Source: Streptomyces sp. NBC_01481 (GTDB lineage Bacteria; Actinomycetota; Actinomycetes; Streptomycetales; Streptomycetaceae). From it: 64,000 nt of DNA. The position numbers and the translations under genes were made by a program. Each line of letters opens with the position of its first letter. Positions within the stretch are counted from its first letter, which is position 1. This document shows positions 35,567 through 43,878 of this stretch, piece by piece. Location: positions 310,001-374,000 of the forward strand of contig NZ_JAPEPT010000003.1 of NCBI RefSeq assembly GCF_026339995.1, read 5' to 3'. The notes beneath the pieces were generated by a model. It was given only the letters and a program-made list of their open reading frames with translations, had not been told where the DNA came from and did not search any database.

Positions 35567-37834
35567 TCAGGTGGACACCTGGTACGGCGCCACGCCCTGG
35601 AACCGGAACCGGCCGCCGGTGACCTTCCACAGGAAGACCCCGCTGCCGTCGATGACCAGGGCCCCGGTCTGCTTGTTGAACGCGAAGTTCTTCGTGATCC
35701 CCTTGTACGTCGCCGAACGGAGCGCCGTCGTCAGGTTCTTGCGGGTGACGCTCTTGGCGGGCAGCGTGCTGAGGGTCTGCGCTGCCAGACGGGCCACGTC
35801 GTAGGCCTCGACGGCGTACCGCTCCGGCTCGGCACCGAAACGCTTGCGGTACGCGGCCGCGAACGCCTTGGCTTCGGGAGCCACGGAGGAGTCCATGACG
35901 GGGGCGACGATCACCCAGCCCTCGGCCGCGTCCCCGGCAGCGGACAGGAACCGTATGTCGAGCACCCCCTGGGCGGCGGCCTTGGCCCCGGGGAAGTCAC
36001 GGTTCCTCAGCTCCCGGGCCAGCAGCGCCGCGCGGTCGTGGTGGCCGGCGAAGACCAGGGAGTCCGCGCCGCCGTCGAGAAGGGCGTCGAGGGTCGGCCC
36101 GAAGTCGGTCCGCAGTGCGCTGACCACCTTCGGCACGGCCGGCTGTCTCCCCTGCCTCAGGATATGGCTGAGCGTGCTGCTGATTTCCCAGGCGTACGCG
36201 TCCGCCGCCCGGTCGTCGACGATCCCGACCGTGCGCGACTTCGCGGTGCCACGCAGATACGCGCTGAGATACAAGGGCAGGATCGTGTCCGTCACACGGG
36301 CGTGGAGGAAGGACCGGCTGCCCATCACCCCCAGCACGGTGGCTCCGGGCGACACCGCGATCACGGGCAGCAGCGCGGCGTCGTATGTCGCGAGTGAGGC
36401 CTGCGCGGTGGCATCCGTGGTGGGACCGATCACGGCCACGACGGAACGGTCGGCGACCAACTGCGAGGCCGCGGCGGGCGACTTTGCCGGATCGCCGCTG
36501 TCGTCCACGGTCTTCACGGCGAGCGTGAAGGGCTTGTCCCCACGGGAGTTGAACTCATCGACCGCGAGCCGCAGTCCTCGCTCCTGAGCCCGGCCGACCA
36601 GCTTCTGATCACCGGTCAGGTCGGCGTGCAGCCCGATGGTGTGCACGGGCCGGGCGGCCGTCGAGGCCGGGCCGGAACCGTCGCCCCTGTCCTTGCCGTC
36701 ACCGGAAAGCGTCGCCCAGGCGGCCAGGCCGCCTCCGACCGTGACAGCCGTCGCGCCACCCGCCAGAAGGAGGAAGCGGCGTCTGCCGACGGCGCGGCTC
36801 TGCGGTGGGGCTCCCGCCGCACCGGAACCGTTTGCCCCGGGGACGACCTCGGTGTCGTCGATGCCGGGCAGCGCGAGCCCGGCAGCCGACCGCTCGGCGA
36901 TCAGCCGGATCAACGACTCGGGCAACCAGTCGGCTTCGTCGCCGGAGACGTGGCTCGCGGGCGCGTCCGAGGACTGAGAACGCATCCGCAGGGCCTCCCG
37001 CGGGTCGGGAGGCGAAACGCCGAGCCCGGGTGGGGCGACCGCGAGGGTCCCCGACAGCGCCTCGGCCGTGGGCCGTAGGGACGGGTCCTTCTCCAGGCAG
37101 CCGCCCACCACCTCGGCGAGCTCCTGCGGAACACCCTCCAGATCCGGCGCGTCGTGCACCGCGCGGAACAGCAGAGCGTCGAGTGTGCCGGTACCGAACG
37201 GAGGGCGGCCGGTGGCTGCGAAGGCCAGCACACAGCCCAACGAGAAGATGTCGGCGGCCGGTCCCAACTCCCGTCCACCCTGGGCCTGTTCCGGTGACAG
37301 AAAGCCGGGAGTGCCGACCACGATGCCGGTCGACGTGAGCGCGGTGTCCTCCGGATCGCGGGCCACACCGAAGTCGATCAGCCGTGGTCCGTCGAGCGCC
37401 AGCAGCACATTGCCCGGCTTGACGTCCCGGTGCACGAGACCGACGGCGTGGAGGTCCCGCAGCGCCTGGGCGAGCCGTGCGCCCAGCACCCGCAGGCTCC
37501 GCTGGGGCAACGGCCCGTGCGCGGCGACGGCCTCACCGAGCGAAGGCCCCGGCACGAAGGTGGTGGCCAGCCAGGGTGCCGCCGCCCCGGGGTCCGCGTC
37601 CACGAGGGATGCCACCCACGGGCTGGTCATCCGGCGCGCCGTGTCCGCCTCGCGCCGGAACCGCTCCCGGAAGTCGGCGTCCTCTGCGTACTCGGCCTGG
37701 ATCACCTTCAGCGCGACCAGTGATCCGCCCACCGAGCGTGCCAGGTACACCACACCCATGCCGCCCGCGCCGAGCCGCCCGAGCAGCCGATAGTCCGCCA
37801 GCCTGGCCGGGTCGGACGTACGGAGCGGTTCCAT
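35567..37834 (-). CDS. Ser/Thr kinase fused to ABC-type solute-binding protein (paralogue A)
   Basis: A 755-residue paralogue of the next gene, built the same way. Kinase with K43, HRD 135-137 and DFG 154-156; linker about 265-350; GRRRFL then a membrane segment at about 353-374; solute-binding domain from about 395 to 755 (VAVIGPTTDA, GITKNFAFN). The start is ATG 37834, because the stop codon of the upstream lipoprotein shares one base (TGATG), implying coupled translation. The two fusions are conserved in order but differ enough in the receptor half to sense different ligands; that is inference. Confidence 0.9.
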   Translation of the reverse strand: MEPLRTSDPARLADYRLLGRLGAGGMGVVYLARSVGGSLVALKVIQAEYAEDADFRERFRREADTARRMTSPWVASLVDADPGAAAPWLATTFVPGPSLGEAVAAHGPLPQRSLRVLGARLAQALRDLHAVGLVHRDVKPGNVLLALDGPRLIDFGVARDPEDTALTSTGIVVGTPGFLSPEQAQGGRELGPAADIFSLGCVLAFAATGRPPFGTGTLDALLFRAVHDAPDLEGVPQELAEVVGGCLEKDPSLRPTAEALSGTLAVAPPGLGVSPPDPREALRMRSQSSDAPASHVSGDEADWLPESLIRLIAERSAAGLALPGIDDTEVVPGANGSGAAGAPPQSRAVGRRRFLLLAGGATAVTVGGGLAAWATLSGDGKDRGDGSGPASTAARPVHTIGLHADLTGDQKLVGRAQERGLRLAVDEFNSRGDKPFTLAVKTVDDSGDPAKSPAAASQLVADRSVVAVIGPTTDATAQASLATYDAALLPVIAVSPGATVLGVMGSRSFLHARVTDTILPLYLSAYLRGTAKSRTVGIVDDRAADAYAWEISSTLSHILRQGRQPAVPKVVSALRTDFGPTLDALLDGGADSLVFAGHHDRAALLARELRNRDFPGAKAAAQGVLDIRFLSAAGDAAEGWVIVAPVMDSSVAPEAKAFAAAYRKRFGAEPERYAVEAYDVARLAAQTLSTLPAKSVTRKNLTTALRSATYKGITKNFAFNKQTGALVIDGSGVFLWKVTGGRFRFQGVAPYQVST

Positions 37835-38670
37835 CACTTCCCCTTCAGCTGTTGCTGGATGCGTGTCAGCATCTGTGCCAGGGCGGTGGCGCCCAGTTGA
37901 TCGAGTTCCGGCTGGGGGCGCCCCTTCGCGCCCGTCACGGAGACGGCCACGACGATCGTGCCGAGCCGGGCGACCATCCACCGGTACGGCACGGTGCCGC
38001 CGCCTTTCCCGCCGTACTCGCCCGCTTCGAGTACGGAGTCGTCGGCGTACTGCTGCTCGCGGTTGCCGAAGGGGGTGCCGAGCGACATCAGGCCCGTGAT
38101 CCGCTCGTCGGTCCGGGGCTCCTGTTCAGGGCAGCGCAGAACGTCCTCGAGGGTGGTGCTCAGCTGTTCGTCGGCGCCGAGGACGGAGGTGTGCGCGGTG
38201 GCCGTGGCTGACACCTTGACGGTGCCCTTGCCTCCGGCACCGGGCAGTCGGCTGTACCGGGACACGCCGGCCAGTACCCCGTGGGGGAGCTTCTCCCGCT
38301 GCCAGCGGCAGCTGCCGTCCAGCACGGCCCAGGTATTCGGAGTGCTCTTGGCCGGATTCTGCGCGACGAAGCCCCGGCCCCAGTCGCTCGGGGCGAGCAC
38401 GACAGAGTCGACCAGTCTTCGCGCGTCCTTCGAGGTCCTGGGGACAAGCGCAGCGTCGGGTGTGAAGCCGGAAGCGGCGCTCGAGCCGTCCGAAGGGGTC
38501 GCCCCGGTTCCGGGCGAGGAGCTGTGCGAGGGCGATCCGGTCTTCCGGGAGGCCCCCTCGTTCGCCCCTTGCGCCGACCCCCCGGAACCGCCCGCACAGC
38601 CGGTCAGCAGACTCCCCGCCACCAGGACGGCCCCCCAACTCCCCAGCACGCCCCTGGCGTTGCTCTTCAC
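37834..38670 (-). CDS. Secreted lipoprotein of unknown function
   Basis: A 278-residue exported lipoprotein: signal peptide and lipobox LLTGCAGG (lipidated cysteine near 25), a Ser/Gly/Thr-rich linker to about 70, and a globular domain of about 200 residues with two cysteines (GSCRWQ and VLRCPEQ). It is reminiscent of the extracytoplasmic PknH-C or LppH-like sensor domains, but this is a weak resemblance. It is the first gene of the kinase-fusion operon, coupled by a one-base overlap, so it is probably a ligand-binding or modulating partner. Confidence 0.8.
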   Translation of the reverse strand: MKSNARGVLGSWGAVLVAGSLLTGCAGGSGGSAQGANEGASRKTGSPSHSSSPGTGATPSDGSSAASGFTPDAALVPRTSKDARRLVDSVVLAPSDWGRGFVAQNPAKSTPNTWAVLDGSCRWQREKLPHGVLAGVSRYSRLPGAGGKGTVKVSATATAHTSVLGADEQLSTTLEDVLRCPEQEPRTDERITGLMSLGTPFGNREQQYADDSVLEAGEYGGKGGGTVPYRWMVARLGTIVVAVSVTGAKGRPQPELDQLGATALAQMLTRIQQQLKGK

Positions 38671-38741
38671 CCAGCCCCCCGAAACCGCTCGCGTCGTCCG
38701 ACTCCTCGAACGTAGACGGCTGCGAGGGAAGCAGCCTCAGT

Positions 38742-38768
38742 GGAAACACGTAACCGGCTACGTATTCC
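38742..38768. terminator. Hairpin at the 3' end of the LAL regulator gene
   Basis: GGAA...ACGTA (38742-38752) pairs with TACGT...TTCC (38759-38768) around ACCGGC, with an internal bulge. It straddles the stop codon of the minus-strand regulator gene (38758-38760). No U tract. A second, 6-bp stem lies at 38718-38723/38731-38736. Confidence 0.4.
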
Positions 38769-41655
38769 TCTGCGAGTCCAGCCCTATGCGGGTCATGAGG
38801 CCGGCCAGCGCCGAGCGGGACGGTACGGAGGCCTTGCGGTAGATCGACGACAGGTGCGTTTCGACGGTGCGCCGGCTGAGGTGGAGCCGGGCGGCGATCT
38901 CCTGGTTGCTCAGGCCTTCCGCCACCAGTCCCGCCACCTCGAGTTCACGCGGCGTCAGTTCAGCCAGCTCCGCCGGAATCGCTGTTGCCTCAGCCATCAC
39001 CTGAGGGCGAATCAACTCGGCCAGGTCCACAAGCAGTCGTGCGCCGCCACCGACGGCGATCCGGTGGGCGCGGTGCCACATTGCGGCGGCACGCGGGCCC
39101 TGACCGGCGCTCTGCACCAAGGGCGCCGCACGCAGCAGGGAGTACGCCTCCCACAGGGGCTGGCCGCAGCGGACGTATTCCTCTGTGGCCGCGTCGAGGA
39201 GGCGTACGGCCTCGCCGGTGTCGCCGCGGTGCTCGGCCAGCGCGGCACCAGCACGCAGCGCGGCTGCGCGCTGACCGCCGAGGCCCAGCCGGTCGGCCTC
39301 GCGCTCAGCCTGTGCAGCCCAGCGTTCGGCCTGGTCGATGTCCCCGGTCGCGAGGGCCGCGCCCGCGAGGCTGTCCAGTTGGCCCGGACGGACCGACGGT
39401 TGCAGAAGGGGCAGTTCAGTGCCCCCGCCGGCCGTCATGATGGCCTCCTGGGCGCGGTGCGGGTCGCCGCTCACGAACGTCGCGTGCCCGAGCATGCACC
39501 AGGCCAGGGCGGACCACCAGCCCTTGCTCCCGCTGGTTGCAGCGACGGCCTCCTCACCGGTCGTCAGGGCGCTGTTGTCCCCCAGCGGACGGGCCAGCAG
39601 CAGCACCAGCGTCTTGATGGCGAGGGTGAACGCGAGGAGGTCACGGCTGCCCGCGGCCCGCGCTATGGACTCCGCTTCCTCGGCCGCCTCCAGCGCGGAC
39701 GGCAGGCGGCAGGTGTTGAGGTGGAGGAAGGCCCTGCTCGTCAGCAGGTGCGGCAGGACATGGAGTTGTCCACTGCGGCGGGCGATGTCGAGGCCCCGGG
39801 TGATGTGCCGTTCGGCGTCGGTGTAGCGCTCCAGCACGACTTCCGCCCAGCCCAGCCAGACCAGTGACTCGCACAGATCCGTCAGGCCGGGGTCCGTCAG
39901 CGCGTCCGCGAGTCGGCAGGCGGCGTCGGCGAACCGGGTGGCCGCTTCCGTCTCGCCCTCGTAGGCCTCTCCCAGGGCCGCCAGTGCCAGGGCCGCCGCT
40001 TCGCCCGTGGGGTCGTCGTCGGAGCGTGCGACGGCGACGGCTTGTGCGACGTCCGCGCGTGCGTCGGGGTAGGACGCGGTCAGCAGGGCGGACATGCCGA
40101 GGGCGAGCCTCAGGGAGACTGCCTGGCCGGGGGACGGGCCCGGATGGCGGGACAGCTCCCGGCGAAGCAGTGCGGTGGCCTCGGGGGAATGGCCGAGGTG
40201 CCGTTCCATGACGGCGCACTGGGCGATGGCCTGCGTACGCAGCTCGGGATGGTCCTTGCCCGATGCCTCGATCAGGGTGTGCAGCAGGTTCCGGCTCTCC
40301 CGGGAGTTCCCGCTGACGCCGAGCGCACGGGCGCGCGCCAGGACGAGTTCGCCGCGCCGCCGGGTGTGGGCGGGTGTGTCCGGCATGCGCCTGAGCACGA
40401 CGTCCAGCAGGTGGGCGGCGGTGGCCGGCGCGGTCGAGGCGAACTGCGCGGCGGCCTCGCTCAGTACGGCCGCGGCCGTGGGATCCCAGTCGGTCAGCGA
40501 CCGTTCGACGTGGTGGGCCCGCTCGGTGGCGGGAGCGCCGCTGCGGGCCAGTTCCTGCGCGGCGCGGCGATGGACCTCGGCACGGCGGTGCGGGGCGATG
40601 TTCTCGTAGACCAGTGCCCGCACCAGCGGGTGGCGCAGGGCCCATCGGCCGCCCGGCCCGGCGCGCAGCACATCCCGCACCACCAGAGCGCCGGTCTGGT
40701 CCTCCACGCATCGGACCGTGAGCCCGGTCGCCACGGCCAGCATGGCGGACGTGGCATGGTCGCCGAGCGCGGCCACCGCTTCGACGATGCGGCGCTGCGG
40801 CTCGGTCAGCGCGGTCAGTTCGTCGAGCAGTAGCGCCGCGAGCCCGCTGGGCACGCCAACCGCGTCTGTGGCGACGGCATGGGCGGTGATGCTGGGCAGC
40901 GGCGCACCGTTGCGGTACGCGTGCAACAGCGAGAGCAGGTACAGGGGGTTGCCCTCGCTGGCGGTGTACAGCTGCTTGGCGTGGTCCTCGGGAATGTCCA
41001 AGGCCAGCGTCCGGAGGGACTCCTGCTCGGGAAGCGGCTCCAGGGCGAGATGCAGCACGGCTCCGCTGTCGGCACCGCGCGTCAGCGCCGCGGTCAAGGG
41101 CGTCGGCGTCTGCCGGGAGCGCCGCGCCACGACCAGGAGGACCCGGCCGCGCGCCGGGTGCCGCACCAGGTGGTCCACGAGTTCCCGTGACGCGGGATCC
41201 GCCCAGTGCAGGTCGTCGATGGCCAGCACCAGGCCGCGCTCGCCCAGGCGCGCGAAGAACTCCGCGATCGCACGATGCGTCCCGAACCGGGCAGTGGCGC
41301 CTGCGTGGGACGCGTCGCCCGGCACGTGCCGGATGTCGTGCAGCACCGAGCCCGCTTCGGCGAGGGCTGGATCAGCGGCCGGTGAGCCGGGAGCGGCATC
41401 GGCGAGCGCGTCGGTGAACGCCTGGAAGGGAACGTGCTGTTCGTACTCCGTCGCCCGGCCGCGCAACACCGTGAAACCGGCCTGCTCAGCCCTGGCGCAC
41501 GCTTCGCCGAGCAACCGGCTCTTGCCGATGCCGGGCTCACCGGCGATGTCGACGACCGCGGGCACTCCCGACTGCCCCAGTCCGGCGAGCACGGCGTCCA
41601 GCCGTGCGAGTTCGCCGGATCTGCCCACCAGTTGTGCCGCGCTCGCGTCCCCCAC
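38758..41655 (-). CDS. LAL-type (large ATP-binding) LuxR-family regulator
   Basis: A 965-residue transcriptional regulator. An N-terminal AAA/STAND ATPase with Walker A GEPGIGKS (39-46) and Walker B LVLAIDDLHWAD (near 155), a long helical TPR-like middle, and a C-terminal LuxR helix-turn-helix (LTPRELEVAGLVAEGLSNQE, RTVETHLSSIYRK). Such proteins activate carbohydrate or antibiotic clusters. GTG 41655 is selected for its AGGGGGAAG site and because the protein begins with the conserved VGR stretch soon after; the frame opens earlier. Divergent from the exopolysaccharide cluster across 625 bases, so it may be its activator. Confidence 0.9.
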   Translation of the reverse strand: MGDASAAQLVGRSGELARLDAVLAGLGQSGVPAVVDIAGEPGIGKSRLLGEACARAEQAGFTVLRGRATEYEQHVPFQAFTDALADAAPGSPAADPALAEAGSVLHDIRHVPGDASHAGATARFGTHRAIAEFFARLGERGLVLAIDDLHWADPASRELVDHLVRHPARGRVLLVVARRSRQTPTPLTAALTRGADSGAVLHLALEPLPEQESLRTLALDIPEDHAKQLYTASEGNPLYLLSLLHAYRNGAPLPSITAHAVATDAVGVPSGLAALLLDELTALTEPQRRIVEAVAALGDHATSAMLAVATGLTVRCVEDQTGALVVRDVLRAGPGGRWALRHPLVRALVYENIAPHRRAEVHRRAAQELARSGAPATERAHHVERSLTDWDPTAAAVLSEAAAQFASTAPATAAHLLDVVLRRMPDTPAHTRRRGELVLARARALGVSGNSRESRNLLHTLIEASGKDHPELRTQAIAQCAVMERHLGHSPEATALLRRELSRHPGPSPGQAVSLRLALGMSALLTASYPDARADVAQAVAVARSDDDPTGEAAALALAALGEAYEGETEAATRFADAACRLADALTDPGLTDLCESLVWLGWAEVVLERYTDAERHITRGLDIARRSGQLHVLPHLLTSRAFLHLNTCRLPSALEAAEEAESIARAAGSRDLLAFTLAIKTLVLLLARPLGDNSALTTGEEAVAATSGSKGWWSALAWCMLGHATFVSGDPHRAQEAIMTAGGGTELPLLQPSVRPGQLDSLAGAALATGDIDQAERWAAQAEREADRLGLGGQRAAALRAGAALAEHRGDTGEAVRLLDAATEEYVRCGQPLWEAYSLLRAAPLVQSAGQGPRAAAMWHRAHRIAVGGGARLLVDLAELIRPQVMAEATAIPAELAELTPRELEVAGLVAEGLSNQEIAARLHLSRRTVETHLSSIYRKASVPSRSALAGLMTRIGLDSQRNT

Positions 41656-41990
41656 CGGCAAAACTTCCCCCTGTCCAACGGTCCCTGTCCCCACCGACAA
41701 CCCTACGGTCAGGCGCTGACACGCAGAGGCACCCACAGCCGCACGGCGTAGTGGACAGGGCGTCAGCAGGGCCTGGGTGCGGCCCAGTTGCCACTGCCGG
41801 ACGCCTCGGGTTTGCCGGTGCCGGCGGCCCAGAGAACTCCCATCATCACAGGTCACAAGGCATGTCTCTTCGTCAAGGCACGCGTAGGGGTCACCGATCG
41901 GTGGATCCAGTCTCAAAGCTTGAGCACAAATTGCACACATCCCCTCTACACACTGGCCCCGATGGTCTAGATTGACCGTGCTTCAGCTAT

Positions 41991-42007
41991 TTGGTCGAGG
42001 CGACCAA
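41991..42007. promoter_or_regulatory. Perfect palindrome, candidate operator
   Basis: TTGGTCG-AGG-CGACCAA has 7-bp perfect arms. It lies in the A/T-rich stretch where a promoter would be expected, with TATAGG at 42017-42022 just downstream. Confidence 0.45.
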
Positions 42008-42173
42008 TAATCGATCTATAGGTCCGGCGCGCTACGGACGGTCAGCAGTCGCGTCCCCGGCGCCAGACATAACGGGTTCCCGCGCACGTCGAGACTCTGG
42101 CAGGACATACGAGTCCGCCGGCGCCTGGGTGGGGTGTTCAAGTAGCGCTGCAATAGCCGGCGGTATGTCATTC

Positions 42174-42280
42174 GCGGGGGGCGGGGGCCTCCCGGAGGGA
42201 GGAACAGCGCGGCGCGGGGGGCGGGGCCTCCCGAGGGGAGGAACAGTGCGGGGGGCGGGGGCCTCCCGGGGGGAGGAACC
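42174..42280. repeat. Three tandem G-rich hairpin/SD repeats
   Basis: Units begin at 42174, 42214 and 42248 (spacing 40 and 34 bases). Each reads GCGGGGGGCGGGG followed by GCCTCCC and a GGGAGGAAC segment whose GGGAGG pairs with CCTCCC. The last unit supplies the ribosome binding site of the GTG at 42281. Similar sequence precedes the next gene at 43853-43873. Confidence 0.75.
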
Positions 42281-43804
42281 GTGTGGAAAGAACACGTTGA
42301 GCCCACTGGGACCCTGGGGGGGTCTGTGCAGCAGGGGGAATTAGTACGCCCGCTTCTATCGGCGCGTGAGCGTCCGGTGAACGGGGCAATCAGCCGGCCC
42401 GCGATCGACTGGGAGCAGCGGTACCGCCGTACCGTGATCACCAGCGATACCGTGGTCACCGCTTTCGTGGTGGCGGCGATCGGCGGCTTCTTCGGGGTCC
42501 GGGACGCGGCCAACTGGCACGAGAATTGGGGATTTCTCGCATTCGGCACCGAGCTGCTGGTGCTGGGAGCGCTTGCGGTGGGCCGGTCGTGGGCTCCGGC
42601 CGTGCTCGGCCAGGGCGCCGAGGAATTCCGCCGGCTCGGACGCTCACTGTTCACGGCGGCCGTCGTACTGGCGCTGGGCGGGATCGCCCTCACCTCGCGC
42701 AACATCAAGCTCTGGATCTTCGTCGCGATCCCGGCGATCGCGCTCGTCACCATGACCGCGCGGTATCTGCTGCGCCTCGGGCTGCATAAACAGCGGAAGG
42801 AAGGACGGTGCCTGAGACCGGTGCTCGCTGCCGGGAGCCCGGCCACCGTGCGCGACCTGATAACCCGAGTCCGTAAGTTCCCGCACCTCGGCTGGCGCGT
42901 GGAGGCGGTGTGCACGCCGGACGGTCTCGGGCTCGACGGTGACCAACTGGACGGAGTGCCGGTCGTCGGCCGACTGGCGGACGTCGCCAACCACGTCCGC
43001 CGCGACGGCTACCGTGTCGTCGCGGTCACACCGGACCCGCACTGGTCACCGTCCCGGCTGCAGCGGCTGGCTTGGAACCTCGAAGGCAGCGATGCCGAGA
43101 TGGTCGTGGCCCCCGTGCTGATGGAGGTGGCCGGCCCGCGGTTGCACGTCGACGCGGTGCTCGGGATCCCGCTGCTGCGGGTCAGCATGCCGATCTTCTC
43201 CGGGGGGCGCCGGGCGGTCAAAGAGGTCGTCGACCGGATGGGCGCGGCGGTCCTGCTGATGCTGTTCGCGCCGCTGATGGTGCTCGTCGGGCTGCTCGTG
43301 CTGATGGACAGCCGGGGTGGGGTGTTCTACCGCCAGCGCAGGGTCGGCAAGGACGGCCGCGAGTTCACCATAGTCAAGTTCCGCACCATGGTCGCCGGGG
43401 CCGACGGGGCACGTGCCGAGCTGGCCGACCGCAACGAGGGCGCCGGCCTGCTGTTCAAGCTCCGCCGGGATCCGCGGGTGACCCGGTTGGGAGCGATGCT
43501 GCGCCGGTACTCGATCGACGAGCTGCCGCAGCTTTTCAACGTGCTCAGCGGATCGATGTCGCTCGTCGGTCCGCGGCCTCCGTTGCCGGAGGAGTCCGCT
43601 GCGTACGGCCCGGACATCCGGCGGCGGCTGCTGGTCAAGCCCGGGCTCACCGGCCTGTGGCAGATAAGCGGACGCAGCGACCTGCCGTGGGAGGAGGCGG
43701 TCCGGCTGGACCTGCGGTACGTGGAGGACTGGTCGCTCGCCCTTGACACAGTGATTTTGTGGAAGACGCTGCGTGCGGTGCTTCAGGGGCAGGGGGCCTA
43801 CTGA
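42281..43804 (+). CDS. Exopolysaccharide initiating polyprenyl glycosylphosphotransferase
   Basis: A 507-residue membrane enzyme that transfers a sugar-1-phosphate to undecaprenyl phosphate to start repeat-unit assembly. Several N-terminal helices (about 50-165), a Rossmann-like middle (PHLGWRVEAVCT), one more helix near 320, and a C-terminal bacterial sugar transferase domain with RRVGKDGREFTIVKFRTM, SLVGPRPPLPEE and PGLTGLWQISGRS. GTG 42281 stands behind the last leader repeat's GGGAGG. An in-frame TTA codon at 42341 (residue 21) suggests bldA control. It is the first gene of the cluster; an in-frame GTG at 42326 is another start. Confidence 0.9.
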   Translation: MWKEHVEPTGTLGGSVQQGELVRPLLSARERPVNGAISRPAIDWEQRYRRTVITSDTVVTAFVVAAIGGFFGVRDAANWHENWGFLAFGTELLVLGALAVGRSWAPAVLGQGAEEFRRLGRSLFTAAVVLALGGIALTSRNIKLWIFVAIPAIALVTMTARYLLRLGLHKQRKEGRCLRPVLAAGSPATVRDLITRVRKFPHLGWRVEAVCTPDGLGLDGDQLDGVPVVGRLADVANHVRRDGYRVVAVTPDPHWSPSRLQRLAWNLEGSDAEMVVAPVLMEVAGPRLHVDAVLGIPLLRVSMPIFSGGRRAVKEVVDRMGAAVLLMLFAPLMVLVGLLVLMDSRGGVFYRQRRVGKDGREFTIVKFRTMVAGADGARAELADRNEGAGLLFKLRRDPRVTRLGAMLRRYSIDELPQLFNVLSGSMSLVGPRPPLPEESAAYGPDIRRRLLVKPGLTGLWQISGRSDLPWEEAVRLDLRYVEDWSLALDTVILWKTLRAVLQGQGAY

Positions 43805-43839
43805 TGCGCGGGGGGGCATCGATCGATCGGCGCGCGGAT

Positions 43840-43860
43840 GGCAGGCCAAAAGGGCCTGCC
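43840..43860 (+). promoter_or_regulatory. Leader hairpin before the GDP-mannose dehydrogenase gene
   Basis: GGCAGGCC (43840-43847) and GGCCTGCC (43853-43860) form a perfect 8-bp stem with an AAAAG loop. The segment GGGGGGAGGAAC follows at once and gives the ribosome binding site for ATG 43879; it matches the repeats at 42174-42280. Confidence 0.55.
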
Positions 43861-43878
43861 TGGGGGGAGGAACGGGTC

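Larger units (their letters stand above)
41656..42280. other. Divergent intergenic region upstream of the exopolysaccharide cluster
   Basis: 625 bases without a credible gene. Left half is ordinary; 41940-42030 is unusually A/T-rich for this genome and holds the palindrome at 41991-42007. 42174-42280 carries three G-rich hairpin repeats. The region must contain the promoter of the long cluster and that of the regulator gene. Confidence 0.6.

Noticed and set aside
42174..42280. CRISPR array
   Set aside because: Three G-rich repeats with almost no spacer and internal palindromes; unlike CRISPR repeat-spacer structure, and no cas gene is near.
41991..42344. Small plus-strand frame over the leader repeats
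   Set aside because: Gly/Arg/Ser-rich low-complexity translation of the G-rich repeats, with no ribosome binding site.
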